In this document: positions 9,532 to 17,186 of the stretch, piece by piece | Numbering within the stretch: position 1 is the stretch's first letter | Layout of the letters: each line of letters starts with the position of its first letter | Virus record (IMG/VR): IMGVR_UViG_3300006919_000471 | Span: 1 to 23,279 of that record | Strand: one strand, 5' to 3' | DNA: 23,279 bases | Source of the DNA: a virus | Made by a program: the position numbers and the translations under genes | Notes under the pieces: model-generated | The model's input: the letters and a program-made list of their open reading frames with translations, nothing else | What the model was told of the DNA's origin: nothing | The model's database searches: none

Positions 9532-11825
9532 TATTGTCCTACACTCACTTTATACTCCACACCTAATAAAGTAAAGAAAAGGGGAGCTGATTGACTAAAT
9601 GTTAGTTGACCTTCTCGATCATAACCTAACATTGGTTTTCTTCTTTTCTTTCCTGTAAAAAAAGTTGCTGCTGTAAATGGAAACTCTTTAGCATCTAAAG
9701 TTAAATTTTGTGAAAGGTATAATAATGCTGATGCCTCTACTATTCTTTTCTTTTGTCCTACTGTATTACCACTTGGTAATTTTAATTCTACCGGCATTGT
9801 TTTAACAGTTGGTGTATAATTTAATCCTACTTCAATATAACTTGTTGGTAATGTACTAACTACTATAGCTCCAGAGGCAACTGTAGCATCTGCTGCCATA
9901 GCATCATCAATTATCACTTTAACTGTTTTACCTTCTAAATGAGTTAATCCTGTTATAGATGCACCACTAGGAGTGTTGGCTACACCTCCCATGGCTGCAT
10001 GAGATGAACATTGATAATGTAAAGTAGGAGCTGCACTAGCTACTACGATTTGTGTGTAGGCCCCAGAAGATCCAGGTGTTCCACTTGTAGTTACTCCTGT
10101 TGTGTAAGATGTAGTTTTGTTTGCATCTAAATAAAATCTTAATGGATGGCCAGAGTTAGAATTATCTGATTGATCAAATTTGTAAGTATGACCTTCATAC
10201 AAATTAAGTGTTGCTTGTTGTACTCCATCTATAAAATATTTATTTGATCCAGAAACACTTTGTACAGTAACAGCTTTAGTTATTGTAGATGAGTTTGGTA
10301 ATGTACCAGCAGAGCTAGTTAATAATTTATTGCTGTCAGTAGTATTATCATCATTAAAAGTTTCAATATAATAAACTGTATTAGAGTTTACTGTTCTTTT
10401 AATTACAAAATAAATTGTATCTACATCTACAGAAACTTTTACAAATTCACCATCGGTAGATGATAAAGAAGGAGCTATAACATTTTGGCCTCTCAAGATT
10501 GAATAAGTTGCAAGAGATCCATCATTATTAACAATTAATAACAAATCACCATCATCAGTAGATGTTGCTTTTCTTAATGCTAGATCTGTTGGAGTAACAA
10601 GTAAATGAGAAGATAATAAAGAAATATTATTTGATATGTAAGATAACTCTACATCACTAAATAAAAATTCTCTTAATGATTTACCAGATCTTTGTATAAA
10701 CATTGTACCACTTTCAGCTCCTACAGGCTTGATACCTTCTTTAGATCCTCTTTTAGTTGCACCTTGTATTACAACATTGCCTGGTGTGATTGGATCAAGA
10801 TCTGATTGTGGTAAAAAGAATTCACCACCTTTAGTAAAGATTTGTAAATCTCTACCAGAGAATAATCCTGTAACAGCATTAACCTGGCCTGTGTTTAATG
10901 TAACTTCTATAGCATCATCATCCAAACTTTCACCTGGATTAAAATCAAAAAATCTTCCTACTCTAGATGCAAAGATTGTATTGGGCCTAGATTTAGATCC
11001 ACCAAAATATAATCTTCCTTCATGAAATGTTACTGTTCTAGGATAACCATAAGTAGCACTCCAGGCATCTACATAATCTACTTCAAGTAACCAAGATCCA
11101 CTTGCAATAGCTGAAGTATTAAAAAATGGTATTTCAACAATAGCCTCTACAACAGTACCAGAAACAAATCTTGTTATTCTAGCTCTACCAATTCCATCTG
11201 TTGCCTCAACATAATCATCAACATTACTAGATGCAAAAACAGAAGATCCAGCAGTTAATGTTATATTACCATCTACAGCTGAAGGAGTTAATGTTGCTGA
11301 AGGATTTGATGTAGATAAACTAAATGCATACTTTGGTGTGTACTCAAAACTAATATCTGCAATAGTCCAGGTAGTATGACTAGCTCCTCTTTTAATTTGT
11401 TTAGGGGCTATGTCCTCCTGGACAACAATTAATGTATCGGCTGATTGTGCATAATCAATAGTTGATAAATTAGAAGATCCAATAGTAGTAACAAGATAAT
11501 CATTACCGGTTCCATTAATATTTGTTTGTAAAACTTTATCTTTGTAAATGTACATTCTGTTATGTACAAATAACAACATATAACTTTGTGTAGTTGAAAA
11601 TTCAAAAGGAACTAATCTACATCCATTTTGTGGATTAGCAGCAGAAGGTATTGTTGAAATGTATTGTAGTCCTGGTCTACGAGTAATACCACCTTGTGGC
11701 TGAATAACTACATTACGAGCTTGTTCTAAAGAATTATAATATTGATCAATATCTATTCTAGATTTTAATAAAGGATCTATTTCCCCTGTAGTAAAATTTG
11801 TTTGTATAGATACAGCTCTGCTCAT
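9531..11825 (-). CDS. Tail tubular protein B (tail nozzle, gp12-like) with inserted cupredoxin-like domain
   Basis: A 764-residue protein, close to T7 gp12 (794). The N-terminus (TNFTTGEIDPLLKSRIDIDQ, then NVVIQPQGGITRRPGLQYI) is the signature start of podovirus tail nozzle proteins. It is followed by beta-propeller-like stretches with TVTFHEGRLYFGGSKSRPNT (residues about 265-284), and the C-terminus contains PMLGYDREGQLTFSQ. Residues about 523-615 look like an insertion: KYFIDGVQQATLNLYEGHTY, GHPLRF, YTTGV and HYQCSSHAAMGG. This resembles the cupredoxin-like modules common in marine phage fibres, with potential ligands His560, Cys606, His609 and Met612. The role is to form the tail nozzle through which DNA leaves, together with the gp11-like adaptor encoded just upstream. 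Confidence 0.88.
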   Translation of the reverse strand: MSRAVSIQTNFTTGEIDPLLKSRIDIDQYYNSLEQARNVVIQPQGGITRRPGLQYISTIPSAANPQNGCRLVPFEFSTTQSYMLLFVHNRMYIYKDKVLQTNINGTGNDYLVTTIGSSNLSTIDYAQSADTLIVVQEDIAPKQIKRGASHTTWTIADISFEYTPKYAFSLSTSNPSATLTPSAVDGNITLTAGSSVFASSNVDDYVEATDGIGRARITRFVSGTVVEAIVEIPFFNTSAIASGSWLLEVDYVDAWSATYGYPRTVTFHEGRLYFGGSKSRPNTIFASRVGRFFDFNPGESLDDDAIEVTLNTGQVNAVTGLFSGRDLQIFTKGGEFFLPQSDLDPITPGNVVIQGATKRGSKEGIKPVGAESGTMFIQRSGKSLREFLFSDVELSYISNNISLLSSHLLVTPTDLALRKATSTDDGDLLLIVNNDGSLATYSILRGQNVIAPSLSSTDGEFVKVSVDVDTIYFVIKRTVNSNTVYYIETFNDDNTTDSNKLLTSSAGTLPNSSTITKAVTVQSVSGSNKYFIDGVQQATLNLYEGHTYKFDQSDNSNSGHPLRFYLDANKTTSYTTGVTTSGTPGSSGAYTQIVVASAAPTLHYQCSSHAAMGGVANTPSGASITGLTHLEGKTVKVIIDDAMAADATVASGAIVVSTLPTSYIEVGLNYTPTVKTMPVELKLPSGNTVGQKKRIVEASALLYLSQNLTLDAKEFPFTAATFFTGKKRRKPMLGYDREGQLTFSQSAPLFFTLLGVEYKVSVGQ

Positions 11826-12457
11826 TATCTAACATCTGTTAATGGAAATTCATGGATAGCATAGCTAGGTTTCCCTCTGCCATCAGCATTACTTGCTGAT
11901 CTAAAATATCCACCTCTGCCATTTTCAGATGGTGTACCTAATGCTACAACTTTCCAATAATCTGCTTTTGTTATTTGATCAGTTACCGGTTCAGCTAAAT
12001 GCCAGGCCATCATATAAACAAGTAGTTGTACAAAGTATGAAGGCATCAAACCTTCTGTAATTGCACTTGTAATATAATCAATAAAAATTGTTTCTTCGTT
12101 TGTATAAATAGCTGGGCCAGAAGAAGTGTATTGTAATTCGTAACTTGTTATTGGTACAGCTAAATTTGCTTTTGAATTGTAAACTTGAAATGCTTGACCA
12201 GCTACAGCTGTTGAAGGCAAATCAAATCTATTATCCCACTCACCTATTGGTGATGTTCCAGATTTAGTTAATTGTAATTTTGTTAGAGCAAAACTCCAAG
12301 GGTACATTGATAGAGTTTGTCTTTTAACAGTTTCGTAAATATTATTACATACAGCAGCAGCATCATTAGATGTATCACTAAATGAACTTATTGTATCAGC
12401 TCCCAGCAAATTTAATGCCTGGTTGCAGATTGTTATATTTGTATCACCACTTGCCAT
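11825..12457 (-). CDS. Tail tubular protein A (head-tail adaptor, gp11-like)
   Basis: A 210-residue protein (T7 gp11 has 196). Family features are visible: NQALNLLGADTISSFSDTSN near the start, a helix leading to TVKRQTLSMYPWSFALTKLQ, then FDLPSTAVAGQAFQVYN, and a C-terminal helix SYFVQLLVYMMAWHLAEPVT. This protein forms the 12-subunit ring between portal and tail nozzle. It is encoded directly before the nozzle gene and overlaps it as TAATG. A strong hairpin lies just upstream, in the gap after the small decoration-like gene, so this may be where expression drops from capsid to tail levels. Confidence 0.9.
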   Translation of the reverse strand: MASGDTNITICNQALNLLGADTISSFSDTSNDAAAVCNNIYETVKRQTLSMYPWSFALTKLQLTKSGTSPIGEWDNRFDLPSTAVAGQAFQVYNSKANLAVPITSYELQYTSSGPAIYTNEETIFIDYITSAITEGLMPSYFVQLLVYMMAWHLAEPVTDQITKADYWKVVALGTPSENGRGGYFRSASNADGRGKPSYAIHEFPLTDVR

Positions 12458-12473
12458 ATAAAAATTCCTAATT

Positions 12474-12503
12474 GTAGAAGAGGCCCATAAGGGCCTCCTC
12501 TAT
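12474..12503 (-). terminator. Strong GC hairpin after the capsid/decoration genes
   Basis: GAGGCCC at 12480-12486 and GGGCCTC at 12491-12497 form a perfect 7-base stem with a 4-base loop (ATAA). After one A.C mismatch the helix continues for about five further pairs, out to 12474 and 12503. It starts a few bases after the stop of the 93-aa gene. On the minus strand the following bases are CTTCTACAATTAGG, not a clean uridine run, so it may be a partial terminator, an RNA 3' end protector or a processing site that favours capsid over tail mRNA. Confidence 0.6.
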
Positions 12504-12511
12504 TCTAATTA

Positions 12512-12793
12512 TTAGTCTGCGTCAGCAACTGATAGAGCTGTTCCATCAGATACATCAACTACACCACTCGCATTCGATAACACAGTTACCAAACTTGAAG
12601 TAGGTACAGAACTATCCCAGATATGAATAAGATCACCAACTTTTAAAACATCGGATGCACTATTGAAATATCCAGATGTATTAATGTCAGCTATCGCATC
12701 ATTACCAGGAGCTGTGTAACTCCACATTTGAGGAGCTTGACCAGCTTTACTTTGTCCACCTATCGGTTGTAGGTTTGTTTTATCATAAGCCAT
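12512..12793 (-). CDS. Small head decoration-like protein
   Basis: A 93-residue protein starting MAYDKTNLQPIGGQSKAGQA, followed by APQMWSYTAPGNDAIADINT and GYFNSASDVLKVGDLIHIWD. This type of short beta-rich protein is found next to the capsid gene in many podoviruses and is usually annotated as hypothetical or head decoration. It has a very strong ribosome-binding site (AGAGGAGG, about 9 bases before the ATG), comparable to that of the capsid gene, which predicts high expression. It lies 18 bases after the capsid stop and before the hairpin. The decoration role is inferred from size, position and expected abundance. Confidence 0.78.
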   Translation of the reverse strand: MAYDKTNLQPIGGQSKAGQAPQMWSYTAPGNDAIADINTSGYFNSASDVLKVGDLIHIWDSSVPTSSLVTVLSNASGVVDVSDGTALSVADAD

Positions 12794-12811
12794 AATTAAT
12801 ATCCTCCTCTA

Positions 12812-13663
12812 TTAGCTTTCGTCACAAGTTATTTTAACGATACCTTCATCGTCAATAGATACTGCACCAGCACTAAACATTGAATTAACTAGGAACGAAG
12901 TTTTCTCCGGAACATAGTTGATCTCTGTTTTTTGTGCCATGTTTTCAGCCATACCTATTGCTGATCTGTGGAACGCAAAAATACTTCTGTCGTTTGATGT
13001 TAATGGTAGACCACCTTCATCTCTGTCGCCAAGAACAATAAATTTCATTCCCATGAAAGTATTGATCTCACCAGAAACAAGAGCTTTGATAGATGCAAAG
13101 TCACCACTTACTGCTCTCTCATCACCTAGAAGTCCAGCTAAATTGTTAGCATGAACAGCTATGCAACGATCATCAAATGGAACATTTTTTGCGTCAAGAG
13201 CTTTTTTCGCAGCTATTAACTTTCCAACATTCAAGTTTGATGCAGCAGCAGAACCAGATGTAACAACAGTTTTTGCAACTGTTGATGCACCAGATGCACC
13301 ATTAAGAGCATCTATGACTAATTGGTCTATTCTTCTACCTATTGCTTTTGATACTACTTGAACAAGCTCTGATCTTTCATCAAAATTAACTTTTGCTTGA
13401 TGAAAAATATCGCTGTATTCAGCAGCATTGTAATCTGACATAGTTGCAGTTACCTGGCTGTATGTTACATTTAAAGGAGTAACATCAGTTTGAGGTATTC
13501 TTGCAGTAGCAGATCCCTTACCAAGTTTATTAAACTTGTAAGTTTGCCCTTGTACTCCAGATCTTAATCTAACAGCCTGTCGCAATACACTTTCTGATTG
13601 GTAAGCCTGTTTAACTTCAGCATCAAATAGAGTAACAAAAGCATTTGTTATTGATTGTGCCAT
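12812..13663 (-). CDS. Major capsid protein
   Basis: A 283-residue protein with the order expected of HK97-fold podovirus capsids: an N-terminal helical arm (MAQSITNAFVTLFDAEVKQA), a beta segment with YKFNKLGKGSATARIPQTDV, a long spine-helix region (SELVQVVSKAIGRRIDQLVI), and an A-domain with FDDRCIAVHANNLAGLL, FMGMKFIVLGDRDEGGLPL and FAFHRSAIGMAE. It is shorter than T7 gp10A (345). Codon use is less extreme in A+T than its neighbours, as expected of a very highly expressed gene. An AGGAG site lies about 7 bases before the ATG. The gene follows the scaffold with a 182-base leader that appears to fold. Confidence 0.9.
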   Translation of the reverse strand: MAQSITNAFVTLFDAEVKQAYQSESVLRQAVRLRSGVQGQTYKFNKLGKGSATARIPQTDVTPLNVTYSQVTATMSDYNAAEYSDIFHQAKVNFDERSELVQVVSKAIGRRIDQLVIDALNGASGASTVAKTVVTSGSAAASNLNVGKLIAAKKALDAKNVPFDDRCIAVHANNLAGLLGDERAVSGDFASIKALVSGEINTFMGMKFIVLGDRDEGGLPLTSNDRSIFAFHRSAIGMAENMAQKTEINYVPEKTSFLVNSMFSAGAVSIDDEGIVKITCDES

Positions 13664-13710
13664 ATTCTTTCTCCTATATTACACATTATTGTTACTATTA
13701 TTTTTCAGTT

Positions 13711-13800
13711 GTCGGAATACTTGTCCGGCTGATCTTATGGTGTTGTTGCCCACCAGCCAGAAGGCGAAATGAAATTCGTTATCTTCACTCGCAAAGATAA
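13711..13800 (-). ncRNA. Structured leader RNA upstream of the capsid gene
   Basis: The gap between scaffold and capsid genes holds two nested or adjacent foldings. Stem one pairs 13725-13731 with 13754-13760 (CTGGCTG with CAGCCGG in the minus-strand RNA, one G.U pair) and encloses a smaller GGTG/CACC stem (13739-13742 with 13751-13754, sharing one base with the outer stem). Stem two pairs TTATCTT (13779-13785) with AAGATAA (13794-13800), extended by a U.G pair on the minus strand only. In both stems the imperfect pairs are G.U in the minus-strand RNA but C.A in plus, pointing to minus-strand RNA. The core is richer in G+C than the flanking DNA. It may be a 5' leader, a processing site or an unrecognised RNA motif of the capsid message. 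I recognise no named RNA family. Confidence 0.5.
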
Positions 13801-13845
13801 GCGATTTTATAATAAAAGTAAATAGTTTAAAAAATTATTTATTCA
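13801..13845 (-). promoter_or_regulatory. Possible promoter before the capsid gene
   Basis: Just after the scaffold stop, the minus strand is very A+T-rich and contains TATTATAAAAT, similar to a bacterial -10 element, ahead of the structured leader. No good -35 box at the standard distance is visible. An internal promoter for the most abundant virion protein would make sense here, but the evidence is composition and position only. Confidence 0.25.
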
Positions 13846-14637
13846 TTAAATTTCACCGGTTGATGTAGCAGTACCAGGGAAAGCTCTTGCAAACTGTTCT
13901 TCAACTTTTCTTCTAAATGCTGGATCTGATTTGTATTTAGGATCATTTACTAGGCTATAAAGCTCATCTTTAGATGGTTGACCTTCAATATCAACAGGAG
14001 CTGTAGGTATAGTTTGTTCACCATAATACTTACGAACTTTATTTAAAGCATTAATACCATTGCCTGTAGCTGCAAAGATTTTAAATTCTTCAAAGTCACT
14101 ATCTGACCAAATGCCTTTAGCAACTAAACCCTGGCCCCAAGTAGTAATACCTTTAATAATTTGATCTGCATTAGGCCCTAATATTTTTTTCTCTTCTTCA
14201 ATATTGATACTATCTTCTTCTGCTTGAGCTGTAGATAATTCTTTAAATTTATTTACAAGATTATCAAACGCAGATTGAGTAGGCTTATTTTCTTTTGCCC
14301 AATCTTTAAAATAAGATGCTAATTCATCATCCTCATCTATATCTTCTAAAGCTGACATATCATATTCTTTAGGAGCTTTGTGTTTACCCATAGAAAATTG
14401 TTTTTGTAATTCAGCATATGATTTACTTAAATCTTCTGTTTTAACTCCTTCTTTTTCATCCCAAAATTTATCTTCTATATAATCTGGTTTTTCTAATTTA
14501 GTTTCTTTTTCTTCTTGTGGAGCTACATTTACTTCATCATCTTGTTTATGAGGTATTGTAGTTTCTTCCGGTGATGGTTCTACCGGTTCTGCTGTAGGAG
14601 TATTGCTTAATAAACCTTCTTGATTTTCTTCACTCAT
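13846..14637 (-). CDS. Capsid assembly (scaffolding) protein, gp9-like
   Basis: A 263-residue, strongly acidic protein (T7 gp9 has 307). The first ~60 residues are rich in Glu/Pro/Thr and likely disordered. Then come DYIEDKFWDEKEGVKTEDLS and KSYAELQKQFSMGKHKAP, a segment typical of podovirus scaffolds, and helical regions with many Asp/Glu. The C-terminus (DPAFRRKVEEQFARAFPG) is basic and helical, as needed for binding the capsid protein. It is coupled to the upstream small gene by an ATGA overlap and precedes the capsid gene, the canonical place. Confidence 0.88.
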   Translation of the reverse strand: MSEENQEGLLSNTPTAEPVEPSPEETTIPHKQDDEVNVAPQEEKETKLEKPDYIEDKFWDEKEGVKTEDLSKSYAELQKQFSMGKHKAPKEYDMSALEDIDEDDELASYFKDWAKENKPTQSAFDNLVNKFKELSTAQAEEDSINIEEEKKILGPNADQIIKGITTWGQGLVAKGIWSDSDFEEFKIFAATGNGINALNKVRKYYGEQTIPTAPVDIEGQPSKDELYSLVNDPKYKSDPAFRRKVEEQFARAFPGTATSTGEI

Positions 14638-14900
14638 GATTGTTTTGCCCTTTCTATTCTCATTAATATATCTCGGATTACAGAATTCTGTCCTTCTCTA
14701 GCAAAGCCAAAAGAAGTTTCAGATCCTGGTATCCAGGTTGGTTGATCTAAAGTTTTTTGTTTTAAATGTTCTAAAACCTTTTTACCTTCATCGGTATCAA
14801 AGGTTCTTGCATAAGCCTTATCTAATTCTAATTGATCATCTTTACGATGAACATCTAGAGTATTTAATCCTTCCCATCCTGGAGTATTAATATCTGCCAT
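14634..14900 (-). CDS. Bbp19-like small phage protein
   Basis: An 88-residue protein. The segment DKAYARTFDTDEGKKVLEHL, the Pro/Gly-containing turn, and FAREGQNSVIRDILMRIERA fit the pattern of the Bbp19 family of small proteins found beside portal or scaffold genes in many phages. Their precise role is not established. The gene lies between portal and scaffold, with a TAATG overlap upstream and an ATGA overlap downstream, so it is almost certainly co-expressed with head assembly proteins. Family assignment is from memory of the pattern. Confidence 0.75.
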   Translation of the reverse strand: MADINTPGWEGLNTLDVHRKDDQLELDKAYARTFDTDEGKKVLEHLKQKTLDQPTWIPGSETSFGFAREGQNSVIRDILMRIERAKQS

Positions 14901-16507
14901 TAAGATCTAGCCTCTGCCTCTAAAGCCATCGCTGGTTCTTCTGAAGGAGGAGCTTGATCTTGAGGTTGCTCATTCCCAGGTGTTTGTTGCTGCATCATCA
15001 TCTGTTGTTGCATAGCCATAGCTTGTTGTTGGATCTGTTGCTTTTCTTCTTCATTGTTTCTTAAACTAGCTGGTATGCCAAGTTTATCACCAACGAATGC
15101 AGCAATAGCATCCGGTTTTATTTCAGCCACCCCACCAGGGCCTAACGAGTTTGCAATTTGAAAGAACTGCATAACCTCATTCACTTCTTCTAAATTTTGA
15201 GCTTTAGCAAGAGGTGATATTGGTACAACTTTAACTTCTAATCCATCTATTTTTAGAGGAAGTTGTATCAAACCTTTTTCATCCATAATGAATAATGTTC
15301 TACGAATAATTGGAACCATTGTTTCTGTAATTAATCTTCCGAATGCAGCTCCCATATTTTGAGCTAACTCTTTCATTCTTTCTACAATCTCTGTTGCAGA
15401 TCTAGCTGACATATTATCCGGAGGTAAAGTATCATCTAATAATGTTTTTTTAATATTCATTCTTAAATCATTAATAACAATTTGAGATACATTAAAATCA
15501 CCAGCTCTAGGCAAAGGAGCTAACGATGCACCTTGTGGCCCACCATTACGAGCTACAGGAATAATTGCACCAGGAGTAATTCTAATATTGTTTGGATTTA
15601 AAACTCCATCATCAGCTGCTGTATAAATTCCAGAGATTGCTAATGACGCATTCTTTAATAATAATTCTAAAGTTTTGTTTAATGTTTTAATATCTGGAAT
15701 TGCTGTAGTTAGGGGGCCTCTTCCCATTACCTCACCTGGCACTTTCATATATCTACTTACTATCCATGGTGATTGTTTCATTCTTCTGTAAACCAATTCT
15801 GATTGAGATTTCTCATGGATAACATGATAACAATAATCTTTTTTATCTGGATCTACTACAACAGCCTCACACAATTCTATTTTTTCTTGTGGTTTATCAT
15901 TTATCATTTGTTGTAGTCTTGGATTTATTTGTGCATCTGGAAATTGTCTAGCAATAGTATCAGCTCTAACTCTTAATTTTCTATATACATTGTCTACTGT
16001 ACCATTAGGCCCTTCTTCAATAGCAATTAAATATTGGGGAACAGGAGTAAATGTTACAGGGTTTAGATCATCGCCAGGCTGAATTAACATTGCAGCTGTA
16101 CCAACTGATAGATCTAATAAAAACTCACCAATAGCTAAATCAAAATTACTTTGTCTTAATACAGAAAATAATTTATCTAAATATAAATCAAGAGCTTGTT
16201 GCGTTTCACCTTTTCTTTCATCTGGTATATCATTGCCAGGTTCTAATCTGCACCATTTTTTATATGGAGGAAATAAACCAGATTGAATTCTATTAGCAAA
16301 TCTTTGAACAGAATGAATTGCTGTACTATCAAACACTCTAGACATTTTACTTTGTCCAGGAACATTACCTTCATAATAACCATCATATAAATTTCTTTGA
16401 GGTAAAGCATACTGATAACACTCTTCATAAATAGATCGCCAATTTTCTTTTGCAGCAAATGCTTTTTTATGTCTTGATAAAATTTCTTCTGGTTTTAAAT
16501 ACATCAT
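14900..16507 (-). CDS. Portal (head-tail connector) protein, gp8-like
   Basis: A 535-residue protein, almost the size of T7 gp8 (536). Diagnostic stretches: SRHKKAFAAKENWRSIYEEC, YALPQRNLYDGY, RVFDSTAIHSVQRFANRIQS, GLFPPYKKWCRLEPG, SPWIVSRYMKVPGEVMGRGP, and LLDDTLPPDNMSARSATEIV (residues about 355-376), the conserved portal region. The C-terminal 50 residues are Gln/Met-rich (repeated QQQ and MMMQQQ), which is low-complexity. The portal forms the dodecameric gate for packaging and ejection. An alternative start is the second Met codon, three bases later. The ATG overlaps the upstream stop as ATGA. Confidence 0.93.
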   Translation of the reverse strand: MMYLKPEEILSRHKKAFAAKENWRSIYEECYQYALPQRNLYDGYYEGNVPGQSKMSRVFDSTAIHSVQRFANRIQSGLFPPYKKWCRLEPGNDIPDERKGETQQALDLYLDKLFSVLRQSNFDLAIGEFLLDLSVGTAAMLIQPGDDLNPVTFTPVPQYLIAIEEGPNGTVDNVYRKLRVRADTIARQFPDAQINPRLQQMINDKPQEKIELCEAVVVDPDKKDYCYHVIHEKSQSELVYRRMKQSPWIVSRYMKVPGEVMGRGPLTTAIPDIKTLNKTLELLLKNASLAISGIYTAADDGVLNPNNIRITPGAIIPVARNGGPQGASLAPLPRAGDFNVSQIVINDLRMNIKKTLLDDTLPPDNMSARSATEIVERMKELAQNMGAAFGRLITETMVPIIRRTLFIMDEKGLIQLPLKIDGLEVKVVPISPLAKAQNLEEVNEVMQFFQIANSLGPGGVAEIKPDAIAAFVGDKLGIPASLRNNEEEKQQIQQQAMAMQQQMMMQQQTPGNEQPQDQAPPSEEPAMALEAEARS

Positions 16508-16779
16508 GCTGATGCCTTATTGTTAGCAGCAAAACTAGCAGCTGCTTGTTTATTTGCAAATCCCCATTTTTTTAAAGCAAGTTTTAATCTAGTAGGTTTA
16601 CCATTTTTTTCTAATGGCCCTTTCATTCCAGCAAACCTGGCTGCAAACGAGATCCTTCTAGGGTTCTTACCTTTTGATACAGGAGCTTTTAAATTTGATC
16701 CTTCTGTTTTTTTAAAAAAAGCTCTGCCTCTTTCATTTAAACCACCACTAGGATTTTTATGTTCTTTTGAATAACCCAT
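16504..16779 (-). CDS. DUF6321-like basic protein next to portal
   Basis: A 91-residue, Lys/Arg-rich protein starting MGYSKEHKNPSGGLNERGRA. The motifs PSGGLNERGRAFFKKTEGSN, RRISFAARFAGMKGP and KPTRLKLALKKWGF match the domain I know as DUF6321 (GGL..GR..., S.L...R..., .G.PTR..LA...WG), a small phage protein of unknown function often near terminase or portal genes. No cysteine, no membrane helix. Coupled to the portal by ATGA and to the preceding tiny gene by TAATG. A role in head maturation or packaging is plausible but not shown. Confidence 0.75.
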   Translation of the reverse strand: MGYSKEHKNPSGGLNERGRAFFKKTEGSNLKAPVSKGKNPRRISFAARFAGMKGPLEKNGKPTRLKLALKKWGFANKQAAASFAANNKASA

Positions 16780-16889
16780 TAAAATATTATTGCTCCTAAA
16801 ATAAAAACAACAACATAACTTCCAATTATTTTTTTATTATTTAATCCTTCTTTAATCCAATGCTTTGGTGTTCTTCCATAAATCATCAT
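16779..16889 (-). CDS. 36-aa membrane peptide
   Basis: A tiny gene with ATG at 16889 and TAA at 16781-16779, whose last base is also the first base of the next ATG. The product begins MMIYGRTPKHWIKEGLNNKK and then has one hydrophobic helix (IIGSYVVVFILGAIIF, about 16 residues) reaching the C-terminus. It would sit in the inner membrane with its basic N-terminus inside. Size and location fit a tail-anchored phage peptide. It is short for a holin, and no endolysin is visible nearby, so a lysis role is only one possibility. An alternative start is the second Met. Confidence 0.62.
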   Translation of the reverse strand: MMIYGRTPKHWIKEGLNNKKIIGSYVVVFILGAIIF

Positions 16890-16890
16890 A

Positions 16891-17004
16891 TTAATATACC
16901 AATCCTTTCTTTCTATTTTTTCTACTCATTTTTTTCTTTGCTTGTTTAGCTGCTTTCTTTCCAGCTTTTGTATAAGGATATTTCTTACCAGCTACACTAG
17001 GCAT
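16891..17004 (-). CDS. 37-aa basic peptide with KYPYT motif
   Basis: The tiny product starts MPSVAGKKYPYTKAGKKAAK and ends KKMSRKNRKKGLVY. It is extremely basic and Ala-rich in the middle. The opening GKKYPYT.AGKKAAK pattern recurs in short peptides encoded in many podovirus genomes, as I recall them. Its ATG overlaps the preceding stop (TAATG at 17004). The last residues repeat the C-terminus of the upstream 60-aa protein, from a nearly identical DNA repeat. Possible nucleic-acid or capsid-interior binding, inferred from charge. Confidence 0.68.
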   Translation of the reverse strand: MPSVAGKKYPYTKAGKKAAKQAKKKMSRKNRKKGLVY

Positions 17005-17033
17005 TATACTAATCCTTTTTTTCTATTTTTTCT
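16901..17033. repeat. Pair of 23-base near-identical direct repeats in adjacent small genes
   Basis: Bases 16901-16923 and 17011-17033 are identical except at the ninth position (C or T). Both copies lie at the 3' ends of the 37-aa and 60-aa genes and are read in the same codon frame, giving the shared tail RKNRKKGLV. The spacing is 110 bases. This looks like a small in-frame duplication, or a site of recombination, within the cassette of tiny basic genes. Confidence 0.8.
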
Positions 17034-17186
17034 CGGAAAACCAGCTTTCATATTTGCATAAGCCTCATCACTTATTGTTGATTTAGATTTAGATTTTGAT
17101 GTGCCAGATTTTTTTTTTTGGTTAATGTTATAGTAAAGACCTTTTTTTGCCATTTTACCAGATTTAGTTTTATGATAGCCTGGCAT
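17004..17186 (-). CDS. 60-aa basic peptide (MPGYH start)
   Basis: The product begins MPGYHKTKSGKMAKKG, then has a Lys/Ser-rich linker (KKKSGTSKSKSKS) and ends FPRKNRKKGLV. An upstream in-frame ATG at 17219 would add 11 residues, but I chose 17186 because its ATG overlaps the stop of the four-cysteine gene (TAATG), has GAGAGGAAG just upstream, and gives the MPGYH start that recurs in small phage proteins. Strong positive charge suggests contact with DNA or the capsid interior. Function unknown. Confidence 0.72.
   Translation of the reverse strand: MPGYHKTKSGKMAKKGLYYNINQKKKSGTSKSKSKSTISDEAYANMKAGFPRKNRKKGLV

Noticed and set aside
13725-13790. Possible small self-cleaving ribozyme (hammerhead type) in the capsid leader.
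   Set aside because: The CUGAUGA and GAAA core elements are not present in the right arrangement on either strand, so I kept it only as an unspecified structured RNA.
16243-16458. A 71-codon minus-strand frame overlapping the portal gene in another frame.
   Set aside because: It lies entirely within the conserved portal sequence and has no homology pattern of its own.
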